Below, one piece after another: positions 49,141 to 60,847 of a DNA stretch of 64,000 bases (within the stretch, counting starts at the first letter, position 1; each line of letters opens with the position of its first letter). Both the position numbers and the translations under genes were made by a program. The stretch is from positions 3,968,001 to 4,032,000 of the forward strand of contig JANCIK010000002.1 of assembly GCA_028532985.1 (NCBI GenBank). Reading direction: 5' to 3'. The notes below the pieces were generated by a model. The model was not told the origin of the DNA and did no database searches. It saw only the letters and a list, made by a program, of their open reading frames with translations. This DNA is from Stropharia rugosoannulata (Eukaryota > Basidiomycota > Agaricomycetes > Agaricales > Strophariaceae).

Positions 49141-49822
49141 CCTCCGTGAACTTCGAGAGATTGCATCTGTGTCACGACTCCTTTGTGTAGCGCTGGACTT
49201 GTTTCAAAGATTTAAATCACATTATTGTAGAAGTCGTAGCCACATTCCATGAGAGTTAACGATACCGTTACAGGAGTAGCTTGGTAACTCAGACATGCTC
49301 GTGTCTCTTATAAAAGCACTGCAGCCCCTCAAAGAAAACGCCGTGTCACCTGCGAAAGTACTCTGCATAGTACTACTCCCTGGATGCAATTATGAGGTCG
49401 GTACTAATTGTGCGATGTGACCATTCAAGGTCCTGAAACGTGGTAGAGATCTGCTTTGCTGATACTATAGTCACTTTGTCTTGAATACTTGACGAGTGTT
49501 ACTGCTAAAACTCTGACAGAGGAAACCAGCAATATATCTCTGAAACCAGAAGATACTATTTGAGTAAAGTTGCGGCAGTTCGAACTTGCTTCCAATGAAT
49601 TATAACGAACGACATCGAGGCCCAAGTTGATCCATATTACAAATATCTCTGAGACCAGAGGATATTTAGAGCAAAGCAAGGAAGAATAGCAATACCATGG
49701 AGACCCAAAGACATTGCTTAAAGTGCCGGGTATGGCATTGGTCAGTCTCATCTGGTCCGCATCGGGACGGTGTTTGGACTCATTTGGTCATGCTTGATAT
49801 TTCCTTCTTATATACATATGTA
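49141..49822. other. Intergenic with two copies of a palindromic motif
   Basis: It carries a TATAAAAG at 49309-49316 with no gene that I can attach to it. Two copies of a near-palindrome lie at 49534-49555 and 49643-49664 (ATATCTCTG, A/G A, CCAGA, A/G, GATA). No exon is supported. Confidence 0.45.
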
Positions 49823-50781
49823 CTTGTGGTGTACGAAAGTATGGAAACACGTGACCCCGTGATTCCTTCTTTTAGATGTGTATCTCGCCTTTTCTGCTTC
49901 ATATTTCGAGCTCTGTGAGAGCAAATTTAATGAAAATTTTGTATATTGTAGAGACTGGTATACAGTACATATACAGAGATTTTCAACTGAATTTATCAAT
50001 GAATCACCTTTTAAACCACCTCAACTTTATCAGGATCCAGTTTCTTTTCTATCTTTTGTATTACATGGCTATTTTATCCCACACTTGCTCAACTGCTATT
50101 CAAAGTAGTTCAGAGAATTTACAAGGCAATTTACTATTAGATGCAGAGCTTTGTAGGAATAGCAAAGATGGTTCAACTGGGTTTAAGCCCAGAGAATATA
50201 GAGAATAATAAAGTTTAAATATACCAAGTTTCCATTAAACTGACTTTACAGCTGATTTTGAGGGACAGGGAGCTCCATACTCTTCCATAAGACTCTTCTA
50301 GACCTTCTTTACCTACAATTTGACAGAACAATACTTGGGATAGCTCTCAAAAAGTTTTGTTGTATATTTAAAACTATTTAACATTTCTCCTCTTTTTTGA
50401 TCATCAAATATTTGGCCTATGGAAGGGTGTTCAAAGCAAATTATTGAAGTTTTATTACTTTGAGTACTACATATACATAATTTAATATACCATAAGTGTT
50501 TTGGAAAGCAGTTTAGTGAGTAAAAAATGAGGTAATTGTAAGTAAATCAGAAAACATAGAAAAATGATCCAAGATAAAGTTGATGTGGTTTAAAAGACAA
50601 CACATTAATTAATTCACTTGAAAATCTCTGTGAATATACTGTATATTAGTCTATACAATATACAAATTTTTCATTAAATTTGCTCTCACAGAGCTCGAAA
50701 TATGAAGCAGAAAAGGCGAGATACACATCTAAAAGAAGGAATCATGGGGTCACATGTTTCCATACTTTTGTACACCACAAG
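49823..50781. mobile_element. Non-autonomous TA-flanked element with ~178-bp inverted repeats (959 bp)
   Basis: The ends begin CTTGTGGTGTAC and are inverted repeats of about 178 bp (49823-50000 against 50604-50781), with roughly a dozen mismatches. TA flanks both sides (49821-49822 and 50782-50783). The AT-rich centre holds no transposase fragment. The TA duplication and the CTTGTGG end place it with Tc1/mariner-type elements; its first bases resemble those of the element in the lipoxygenase gene (CTCGTGG). Confidence 0.9.
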
Positions 50782-51336
50782 TACAAGCAATGCCAACTTT
50801 CCCGAATTAGGTTCGGAGAAAGTCCTGTCTACACCAAGCTTATACGGTATATTTTGGGTTTCCAAATATCCGGTCTACACCGTCGCTATATCCATGGGTT
50901 TCCATGATATATGCAAAGCAGGCGGCTCGGATTTGGCCTACATCCCAAATACTATCTCGCCCATGCATTGAAATGCTCCCGAGGAGTGCGGTTTGAGTGA
51001 AGTGCGCTCCAAGCCGTTTATCATCATTAAGCCATCAAATGGTGATGACACGCTCAAAGCTCAACATTCAAAGCTTCAAGTTTTTACTACGGAATATTTT
51101 GGGTTTCCAAATATAATCCTGGATCCCCATGATACATACTACGCGTTGAATGAAGCCCAGTTTATTGGACTTGGCGCACCTCTTTTACGACTACGGTCAA
51201 ATCCGTCTCACGAAATGGTGGTGGATTCAAGCAACTTAGCTTCTACACAACGTACATTCGACTTTTTGTATGGGTTATCCTTTGTATTCGAAGCTCATAA
51301 ACGTCGTCCTTCGTGGCAGGATGCACCATATCATAC
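50782..51336. other. Short region with a diverged direct duplication
   Basis: A stretch reading TATTTTGGGTTTCCAAATAT occurs at about 50852 and again at about 51096, with further weak similarity after each copy. The plus strand at 51125-51360 is open (TYYALNEAQFIGLGAPLL) and ends at a GTAAGC donor at 51361. It could be an exon, but no partner was found and it overlaps the end of the zinc-finger gene on the other strand. Confidence 0.4.
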
Positions 51337-52287
51337 TCAGATGTCGCTAGCCTCCGCATCGGTAAGCCTTCTTTCTCTTCCATACCCCGTTGTAGTTTCG
51401 TTGAAGCCAGATCGTTTAAGGACAATGCAAAGCTTTGGATCGCTCAATGAGTTGTCGTCGTCGTCCCCATCCTCCCCGTTGCTATCAGAATCGTCGTCGT
51501 AATGGTCTGTAGCCACTCTCTTAGTCATGTGCCGTCCGCAATGTTCGCAGACATGGAATATATCTTCGAAAACGTCTTTTGAAACTCCTGCAGCGTTATC
51601 TGGATTGTGGGCATCAAGTAACCTCATAGTCGGCTGACCTGGTTTCGTAATTGGATTGAATATATCAATAAGGCCTATTATCAATGCATAAGAGTTAGCT
51701 TGACGGGATTTCTTCACAAGTACTACTGAGACATTTACCGGGGCATTTGTGATAAGGCACCGTCCTTGTTGTCATGAAATTGAGACAGACTCGACATCTC
51801 ATAAATAACTTCCAAAATTCGTCGCCGGGCAGCCCATATGCAGGTAACCAGTCTAGACTTAATAATTGCGAGAATGATGTTTTGCATTCCATCGTCGGAT
51901 TGAAAACCGATGCTACATTTACGTTGACAATTCTGGGCCGTTTCTGCAGGTGCAATAGAGCGTTTAATTGACAAGATTCAACTGCCAGTTCGGATACTAC
52001 TATCATTCAGATTTCCTTCAAGAAAGGCGATCAAAACATGAAGTCTCACCTGCTGTCCTTGTTGCTGCATTTTTGCCGCCTGACCGTCCCATATTTTGTC
52101 TGCTGTTGTGATCATTATCCTTTGGGTTTGGGCTCGGGGATGGTGGCAAACACGGGAGCATGTAGTATCCTCTAGTTCTCCTTCTTACTCTGGGCTGGAG
52201 CGGTGGTAATCCGGCATTGTCGATAGGGGATGAAACACTCTTTAGCTTCATCTCTCCATCGTGAGACATGTACTCCTTGTTCCGCAT
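51337..52287 (-). CDS. Unknown protein with two zinc-binding C-x2-C...H motifs (278 aa)
   Basis: Exons 52050-52287, 51739-51999 and 51337-51674 (minus strand) join in phase to 278 aa; the second intron has a clear CTAAC branch site. I do not recognise the family. Two motifs share spacing: CRVCLNFMTTRTVPYHKC and CEHCGRHMTKRVATDH, each C-x2-C-x11-H with a Met-Thr-x-Arg centre; only the first ends in a further Cys. They look like an internal duplication of a small zinc finger. The start is Arg/Pro/Ser-rich (RVRRRTRGYYM), and between the fingers comes an acidic Asp/Asn/Ser run. A nuclear or DNA-binding role is possible but is inferred from composition alone. Confidence 0.6.
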
Positions 52288-52866
52288 AATGAAGAGACCG
52301 TAGAAAGGTTTTGATCATAGTCGCACACTATATACTATGTATAAGCTAGGGCTGTGTCCGATCCCGCAGCCTTTTATCGCGCTCTCTCTAGCGAACCGTA
52401 CTGCGATGCCACCGTGAATCTACATCGATGCTATCATGGTGCTGCGCCCTCATAATTACTACGAGCTCGTTGGACAGACTTGTTACTACTAGCCTTTTTC
52501 CGCTAGCCTTACATCAAAGATGCATGTACCAGGACTTGAAGAAGCACAATGAAATACACTAATATCCTGATAATCATATTAGCAACTGCGGCGCTGTTTA
52601 CTGACTCGCACTCTCAGTGTAATAGCCGGCTGAACCAAAAGTTCGTCTCTGCCTACTAGATGCTTGGGGCCTTGGGCGTAACTCAGCTTTGCTGCGCTGA
52701 CTCTTCGCTGCGAACTTAGGGCAATGCAATATTTGTGCAGCTACTTTGCAGCTACTACAACACACTATTGTGACATACGTAACACAATCCGACGCACGAG
52801 CGGAACCATGCAGTGTATAACCTGAGTTGTCCCTGAGGCTCGCAATTACCATGAGCTTGCCATGAA
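52288..52866. other. Intergenic, no gene seen
   Basis: It lies between the zinc-finger gene start and the stop of the 566-aa gene, both on the minus strand. No exon or repeat was recognised. Confidence 0.45.
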
Positions 52867-54841
52867 CTACGCGGGGAGCTTGATCAACGGCTCCAGTCCC
52901 GGCCCGAGATCCTCGATTTCCTCATCGATGAATACATCCTGAAGGTAAGCCGATTCGACATTGGCAGCAGAGCCAAAGGACTTCAAGCCTTCAAAATAAA
53001 AATGCAATTGTGATGCATTGAGGTCCACCCGAGGTATTGCTGGAAGCACCATAGTCGAGGGGACTTTTAACGTTTTCATGATGCTGTCGAGGAAGATGTA
53101 TATGACTGATATTGAGTTAGACTGTTGTCGTTCCGTCATCCCATCATGTGCCGGCGGTCGGGATTCCCCCACAAGGTATGCGAGCATATGCGAGTGCAAT
53201 TGACACGCAACCACCATATCCGACTTCAAGGTGTATGGTTGGCTGGTAGCATTGGTGCCGTTTTCAATCTTCGCTAGACTCGCAAGGACCATATCGGCCT
53301 AAATATATCCGGGTGCCAACCGGGTACAGACATCAACATGATATTGTTTAGTCACACTACCGTATGTAAAATGTGACTGCTCACCACCGCAATGGGAATC
53401 GTCAACGCTTGTGCGAATATGATCGGTGAGCCTTTGTTCGTGTCGAAAAGGCTATCAACGCCCCAAAACAGAGCAGCACAACGAAACAGAACTTCGACGA
53501 AAGGAGATGTATAAAAACGGATCAGTCGTGCCTTGCTTTTGGCGCTCATTGCTGGTGGTGTAGCATCAAAGTTCCTGCCCTTTCGATTGAACTTCTTCCA
53601 AAGGCTATACAGACCCAGAAAGCTATATTTCTCTTCTGCGCTTTTCTCAAAACTGGTGCTCGTGCTGCTGTCGGTCGGAATCTGGGCTTGTAAGAACACC
53701 TTCATGTTGCTACAAAGACTGTGACCCTGGGTCATGTAATCACCAATTGCCTTTAGGATCATCATTTGCATGAATTCGTCCTGCAGCTCATTGAACTGTA
53801 CACATGATCAAATATTAGTAGCAATTTACGGTCGACTTGTTGAAGGACTTACGCTACCGACCAGATCATTTAGAACATACTCAAAGAATGCATCTTTCGG
53901 CCCTTGTACAATTGCAACAAATATATCTTGATCGTCTTTCGCCAAGTCAGGTATTAGGTTCATAGCAAGTGACGATTTTTTGACCCGCAACCACAAATTT
54001 CTGTAGTTGGGATCAAAGTCCAGTAGGCTTTTCATCAAATTGTCGATCAATACCTACTATATGAATTAGTACTAGTAACTTTTGCCATTCAAATCGATGA
54101 GAAGATGCTGTTGACATACCTCTACATCCCAAACTGCATCTCCTCGCCAGAGGAAATATAGGAGTTGATAACGAAACAAATAGAAGGTGAAGAGATAAAT
54201 GGTTGCCAGAGATAATGCTTGCCGAGCCGTGCCGAACGTGTTTTTCCGATGCAGTATCCATAATGAACTCTCCTTGGACTCTTTTGCAAATTTGTTCCCC
54301 GCGTACGCCCCCCAGTGATTGCGAACGCTCTCAAAGTAATATGTTAAGGACCGCGACACGGTGTTGCCAGAAGATAAGTCTCTTTCGATTTCATCCTAGC
54401 AAATGACGTATTAAAACAATTGATCAAAGATTACTAGCATTTAGTACAGACGACACTGACATCGGATTTAAACATCATCGTAAATGAATGTCGCGAGTCA
54501 TTTTGGCGCCTTAAGTCATGGGCTGTTAGGGACCGAGCGATTTCGGTATTTCCGGAATGGTACCGCAAGGCCCCATGCCTAGTACTACCCGGAGCGCTGG
54601 AGCCTTGACCGCTGCCCCCGGGAGTACTGGACTCGTCATCATCAAGATCGATCAGGAGGATATCCTCTGGATTCAAGCCTGACTCCATTAACGTCCCCGC
54701 AAGCGGTTCGGACTCCCAGAAAGCCGGGTTGTCAGACCCATGAGTATTGGCCAACGAACGACCTTGATAGTAGGACGCCAAGTTTCCGATTAGTAATGGA
54801 ATTGGGGGCACTACCCTTGGAGGGTGCCTGCCAGACGACAT
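52867..54841 (-). CDS. Unknown protein of 566 aa, five exons
   Basis: Exons 54461-54841, 54120-54395, 53853-54053, 53385-53795 and 52867-53298 (minus strand) join in phase to 566 aa with no stop. I do not recognise the family. The N-terminal ~125 residues are disordered, with an acidic patch (LLIDLDDDESS) and Gly/Ser runs. A hydrophobic, aromatic stretch follows at about residues 175-195 (LATIYLFTFYLFRYQLLYFLW). It could be one membrane segment or a buried helix. The middle is helical (VLIDNLMKSLLDF, FMQMMILKAIGDYM) with a Lys-rich linker (KKFNRKGRNF), and the C-terminus ends in an acidic turn (VFIDEEIEDLG). Clean splice phases over five exons argue that this is a functional gene, although it sits among transposons. 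Confidence 0.68.
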
Positions 54842-56235
54842 GTTCGATTCCTTTGACTCCGATAGTCCTTAGTAATCAGTGAATGCTGGCAGGAAAACTA
54901 GACGATCAACAGTCGTAAGAATACTCTTAGCTTTTACCGTTTTTATATGTTCAAATCATCTGTAGGCTTTTTTAACTCCAGCTTGGGAATGGCAAACTTC
55001 CTCAGCCTGTTATGATGAAAGATAAAATGGTTCCCGAATTAACATAATCAATTAATAGTTGGATTATTAACGGTGTTCGAATGGTTTGAATCCGTTTACG
55101 AGTCGCACCATCAGTGATGGTGGGCACATCTTCCGGTAAGTTCTCATACGAGGCCGAGTCAGCTGTCACGGAACCAGTCATTCCGAATTAGCAATCTATG
55201 ATACTACTCAAGCCAGTGACAATGATTAAGTCGCAATACAAAATTTGCGCCAGTTGTTCTGAAAGGTGAAGTTGCTACCAACTTGTTGCTCGTGACAGTG
55301 TGAGTCAGCCGATATTCCCTGGAGGAGTCCGAAGGCCGCCTGATACGGCGAAGTCTGTAGTCTCCCTGTGCCAATTATGACTCTAGAAATATACTCAGCT
55401 GGCTTCTTAAACTCACTGCCACTCACGCTGCTGCGGACGGACTCGGGTCTAATCATAATAATAGTTGGAACAAGTCGGAAGTAAACTTCTTGAAGAATAG
55501 TATTACCCAAATATTAAGATGCCACGCTCAAATACAGCCTGAGAGCATTGCAAAAGGAACTTGTCTTAATGACCTCTTGACAATTACGCAAGGATGACAG
55601 CTACCTGCGTTTGCTCCCTTCAGGATGACTCGAGTCAGGATAAGTCTTGTGAGCTGAATCATAGTATACTTACCCGAGATACGAACTTAGAATATAACAA
55701 GTTGCCACTGAAGACGTTTGATACAAATAATGGCTGGCACGGGTGTACAGAAATCTTGTATGTGGAGTCGGAATGGTGACTCCGAGAATCGCCTAATACC
55801 CGCGGAGAAATGGAGCGACCCCTGGAAGCCCACTGTCAGCCCAAATTTTGCTACATCATGTTTGGTGGCAGTCACATCACACACTGGCAATAGGAATTTT
55901 GATTGGCAATAACCAAACATTAACTGCCCATAGTCTCAATTACCTATTTCTTTCAAGACGGGAAACATCTTTGGGCAACGTGTCGGACACCGCCAATTTG
56001 TCAACAAGTGTACCCTTAGATCAGAGCTCTATTAAGGCTTTCAAAATACAACACAATAGCAGTGTATCTATCTGCAGGTATCCCCATGAAGTTTTCCCAT
56101 GGATCATTGGATCTGTTCAGGGGTCCTTACATTTTACAGTTGTGGTTCCCATGATTACGTGTCTACTGCAGAAAAAGTATTCAGCACTACTTTTATCAAT
56201 ATCGAAGTCAAATCGACCACTTATCCAGTGCCTAT
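54842..56235. other. Intergenic, about 1.4 kb
   Basis: It includes the promoter of the 566-aa gene. Open stretches at 55226-55510 (minus) and 55718-55912 (plus) have no splice-supported neighbours and no domain. Part of the latter could be a 5' exon of the next gene. Confidence 0.4.
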
Positions 56236-57247
56236 ATGATCCCTCCTGTGCTCGACATGTATGGGGAATTTGACCTTATCACTTCTTCGACAGATAAGGA
56301 CTCTACGTTTGGACATGAAGACGGACTCTCCAGCTATAGGAGTAGCAGTTCCAGTACTCCTGAGTCCTTGGTTGGCCCCTTGAAAGGGCGCAAGGAGTTC
56401 TTGCCACCAATCGAATCCGGCCCCCCCGAATCTATCTCAGATCGCATTCACGCTTGGACGTCGAGTATCTCCACTTGTAATACGGGCGATGAGGCTGTCT
56501 CTTTATCTGGCTCACCTACGGCCTATAGCGATATACGCCAGCAAGCCAATACAAATGTACGAGCCTCAGTCATTGTTGGTTTGTTGAGCCAATTTCATGA
56601 CAATAAAGTTGGTGAAACAGGACGTAGATCAGGACTACTACCCCACCAATAGTGACGAAGATCATCATGATGTTGAGCCTTTGTTTCTTACCTCACAACT
56701 CTTGGAAGGCGCAAAAAAAGCAACATCAGTACACAATATTTTTCTGGAAGAGCACCATCTAGTTGACCAGGAAGATGTAAGCTTTACTCTTTTGCATAAG
56801 AGATAGGTATATAACTTGACCTCCCTCAAGTTTCAAGCTTTCCTCGCGCAGTGTTCCTTAGAGGTCCTGGAGTCTTATTTTGTCATGGCCTCCGACGCCA
56901 GAAGTGCGGCCTCAATTCGTCAATCCGCTCTAGTGCTAGACATTGATTATTGGATGCGAAAAGTAGCCCCTCTGCTGCGCATGTACCAAGAGGACGCCGT
57001 AGCCCTGCATGATATTGAAAGGCGAATTGGTTACCTGAAAGAGGAATGCAAGAAGGACAAAGATCGTCAAATCGACTTTTTCGGACTCCATAATCGCCTC
57101 CCTGGTAGTACTCGCTTCCATCCCTCTTTCTCGTTCGTCCACCGGGCTCAGCAGTCAAAAATTGAACGTGAGTCGAAATACAGACCATGGGCAAACTCCG
57201 ACATCCGTTATATTCTTGAAAAGGTGGATGAGGCCCAGGGACAATGA
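56236..57247 (+). CDS. Unknown hydrophilic protein, three exons (about 297 aa)
   Basis: Exons 56236-56556, 56621-56776 and 56831-57247 join in phase. The start is uncertain: the ATG at 56236 gives MIPPVLDMYGEFDLI, but an upstream exon may exist. The first part is Ser/Pro/Gly-rich (SSYRSSSSSTPESLVGP); the second is acidic (DEDHHDVEPL). The last exon is helical and charged (FLAQCSLEVLESYFVMA, LHDIERRIGYLKEECKKDK) and ends SDIRYILEKVDEAQGQ. No known domain is seen. The last exon's helices suggest a protein-binding module. The gene lies just upstream of, and in the same orientation as, the 885-aa orphan. Confidence 0.55.
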
Positions 57248-58123
57248 TTGAACGCCATTCATACTAGTCAAATACTAGTAGTACGAACTTCGAGTCGTAA
57301 GATTTTCCTTGTTTATATATATGTATATCAATTATTCACTAACTCCATCTCGTCCCTACTTTTTTGACCCTCCTAAATATTCTTACTGGTCTCTCCTCTT
57401 CACTCCTCGAACATCTCTTCTCCTGCAGACAGTGTATAAGTAACTACTAACTTGCTACTAGTAAACTTGAATCTAGTAGACTACGTCGTTGCTACCGGTC
57501 GCAGTTGTTTGGACTCGCCCGTTTCTTGCCTGTTCGTTGTTTCTTTATCTTCAATATATAATACATATGTTGTACTGTCTATGCCTCACTACTCAAGCAT
57601 TCTGATTTTCTCCGCCACAAACTACTCTCTTAGCCCACATACTAATACGGTCGTTTTAGTAGGTACTAAGCGCCTTGTACTAAGCGCCTTCTTGAACGGC
57701 ACTGCATTTGGCTTAGGTAATATTAATTAATATTTCCTTGGTACAATATTTCCCTCGTGCACTCATCGCATCAACTGCCACTTCGCATCAACTTCTCATT
57801 GGCTTTCTTAGTAGATGCTATATTCAGCCCGACAATCCGCAACTCACGAGTATCCTGGAGTAATTAATTCTGGTTTCAGATTGATTACCTCGCAACGCTG
57901 GTTCCGTATCTCTGTAGACGTTCGAGCTTATATGTCCTGGGTTTCTTGGGCATAATCGACACTCGCGCTATCGACTCAAATACTGCTGCTGGGAAGACAG
58001 AGCTGACACAGGCTGATATTCACTCAAGTAAGTAAAATCATATCTGTCAATGTCTGCACATTTAACACTAACACCTTACCAACCGTTTTGAAGTAATCAA
58101 CATACATCATTTATACATCATAC
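57248..58123. other. Promoter region of the 885-aa gene
   Basis: About 870 bp with repeated CTAGTA/TACTAGT words (57266-57290 and 57438-57485) and pyrimidine tracts. The leader just before 58124 may include a 5'-UTR intron. No exon was supported. Confidence 0.4.
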
Positions 58124-60847
58124 ATGGCAACATCACTTCACCTTCCAGTTGATTCCATAACACCGGATTTTATACCTTCTAAATATCACAAGGCTATACG
58201 AACGCGACTGAACCGGACGGACGAAATTCACACTAGCCGTGGGAGGGCAATCGTCTTGGGAAGCGATGTTTTCTACTCGCCAAATAGCTCACATGTACCC
58301 CGCCTGCCGTCCAACAATGGTCTACCTTTCCAACGAACTGCCGCTAAAGACGACGCCGCCGAGATACAACAACCACTCTGGTGGGTTGGAGATATGGCCT
58401 ATCTACCCTTCGTACCCAAACTGCCTAACTTCGACATCGTTCCATTTCACCTACTTCACTCTGATCCAATGACTGTACAAAGGGGCAAGAGCAGCTCCAG
58501 GGATCAAATCAATTCTTCACATATTCCCCGTTGGACGGCTGTTGAAAATACCATGCACAGTATCTTTGAGTACTTTCGGTCTGCATACGCTATCCCCGAA
58601 ATGAAAAATGTGGTTCCAACCGCCGTTGCATTTACTTCTGGGTACAAATACAGAAGTCAGTATAAAGGTGTGGAAAAGCGTTGCCGAAACTGGTTCGCCG
58701 CCTGGATGGGATTGATATCGTTTGCAATAGCCGTTGCTCAAACTTGCGATGATGAGAACGACGCTACCCCCGTACCCCAATGGATCCACGGACTACTTCG
58801 CTTCTACGAGCCTCATGTGGCTGCAGGAATTCGACAAGAGCTGGCATCATTCTCCCCATTATGTTCAAGAGCAGGCGTTTTCTTAAAAGTCATGGGCGAC
58901 ACATTTCAACATCCCGTTATTGACTTTTTCGTGAGATGGAATATTCCTGTTTGGTACCCTTGGGGAGAGAGAGAGGAGTATCACCTTCGCCTTTCTCCAA
59001 GCAGTTGGGGTAGTTGGAAACCTCCTTCGCACTTACTACAAGAGGCGAAGTCTTTTCTTGTCAAAAGGCCTTCGTCTGTTACCAATTGCATGGTATCCTC
59101 CAATGATGAGCCTGCGTGGAAAGTCTTTATAGAAAAGAGACAAAGTCGGCAACTGGAGCGATCTGGTGCCAAACCTGTCCGAATGCCTCGGAGGGTCTTT
59201 GTCTGGGAAGAAGAGGATGGGAAATGGACGCGGGTTGCGGTTACTCGAAGGGATCATGAAGAAACACTCCTTGCGTATGGTCGCGCACAGAAATACTATG
59301 ATAAGCTCACAAATGAATGGGATTGCTGCGAGGCCATGGGAGAAAAGTCTGTTGAAGAGTTACAGGAGGAAACCTGGAGCGACGAAGATGATTTTCTAAT
59401 CAGCATGCCACCCGTTCCTACTAATCCTAGCAGTCACTTCTCTTTGGATATGACCGATCTTCGTGACCCGTTTGCCTCTACAAATGAGCTGTCTGTTTCC
59501 TCGAACATTTTGCCCGCATCTGCTCCCGAAACATCTCAAACCGTTGTTGACAACAGAACACCTCTGTCTAAGCAGGCCGAAAGGACATACACCCACGGGC
59601 AACCAATATCATCGCATCCCGATGCCGCTCCTCCGCCATCACGGCGTATATCAAGTCTTTTACTACCTGAAGAAAAGTACGAACCGGAAACATACTCCCC
59701 GGAGAATACCTTGTATCTTCTGCATGGGTTTACATACCCTACATCTAGGTCTAGCTTGCGCCTTCCTCATTATGGCGAGAAGGATGACTTGAATGCTGTG
59801 CGGACCGTCTGTGGGGCTCCATCTATCCCTGACAACTACTTCATGTCGACCACAGGCCAGGCCACCGTTGATTTCGTTAAGTACCTACTGAAAACAGGCT
59901 CAAGTCCTCGAAATGAGCTTTATGATTTGTCATGCTCAAATCACAAGTCTGTCAGGAAATTATGGCGCTTCAACCGATTTCAAATGTTACCCGGAGAACT
60001 GTTTGCTTTAAAACTTGGCGGCCATGCTACTGCACCCTGGACTTTAGCAGTAAAAGGTGTTATGTTAGCCTTGCTTGTCGTACGTCTAGATGCCGATTGG
60101 AGCGAATATCGACTGGCATTCGAACTTCTTAACAGGGGGGTACAATTTTTTACTTTGAGGTTGACATCAATGGGTAGCATGTTGTCAGGCGGTGAGCATC
60201 CGCCTTCCTATATTCCCCGCACAAGGTTAGCTTCCAGTGCGTTTTCTAAAGATGATTACGAACTCTACAAACAAGAACGAGGCAACCTATTATGTAATCC
60301 CAGAGTTGGTCGAGCCTCCCTGAAAGCAGGCGGGATACTTTGGCGATTATCAATAGAGTTGAACGTAAGTTTTAGTGAAGCCTTGGCCGGACCTACAGCT
60401 GGCGCAACATTGGATGCAAACTGTCATATTTTCAATCCCGGTGATAGTCAGCAATGGGTGGATGACAAGCTCTATGACGATGAAAAAGACATCATATGCG
60501 GCGTTTATAAGGTGTACACAGGTACGCAGTCTCCACAATCTGTCGAGTACTAAGAAATTGAGTTAAATATACTTATGACATACACAGGGCTTGGTGTCCA
60601 GCAAGCGATATCATCGTGGTGGCCAACAGCCAGTCTATGGGAAGAACTTGTTGGCTTTCCTGCTTGGAACGATCGCCTCGAAAGCCTCTATCTAACCCGT
60701 TTGAAGGAATTGGAATCAGGAAGTGCAAAGCCTCGAACTGCTTCCGAATGGCGAAAAACCATTAGGGCACATTCTGTCCTCCGTCGCGCAATCACAAATA
60801 CTACGAAAGCATCTGGTATCTTGTTGAAGTCTGAATCTGGAAAATAG
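58124..60847 (+). CDS. Large protein of unknown function (885 aa, one intron)
   Basis: Exons 58124-60521 and 60588-60847 join in phase to 885 aa. I have no named family for it. The N-terminal half is globular: WWVGDMAYLPFVPKLPNFDI, then GVEKRCRNWFAAWMGLISFA with a hydrophobic helix, then FFVRWNIPVWYPWG. A basic/acidic middle (PRRVFVWEEEDGKWTRV, EETWSDEDDF) leads to a Ser/Pro-rich linker at about 435-530. The C-terminal part is again globular (ENTLYLLHGFTYPT, RFQMLPGELFALKLGG, GVQFFTLRLTSMGSM), ending in a Lys-rich tail. Trp and aromatic residues are frequent in the first half. Such long single-intron orphans near transposons often belong to lineage-expanded families, but I cannot confirm that here. 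The ATG at 58124 is the first in frame. Confidence 0.72.

Noticed and set aside
50993..51502. 169-codon plus-strand frame
   Set aside because: It overlaps the last exon of the zinc-finger gene on the other strand, whose three exons close in phase. The left half might still be an exon of another gene, but no partner was found.
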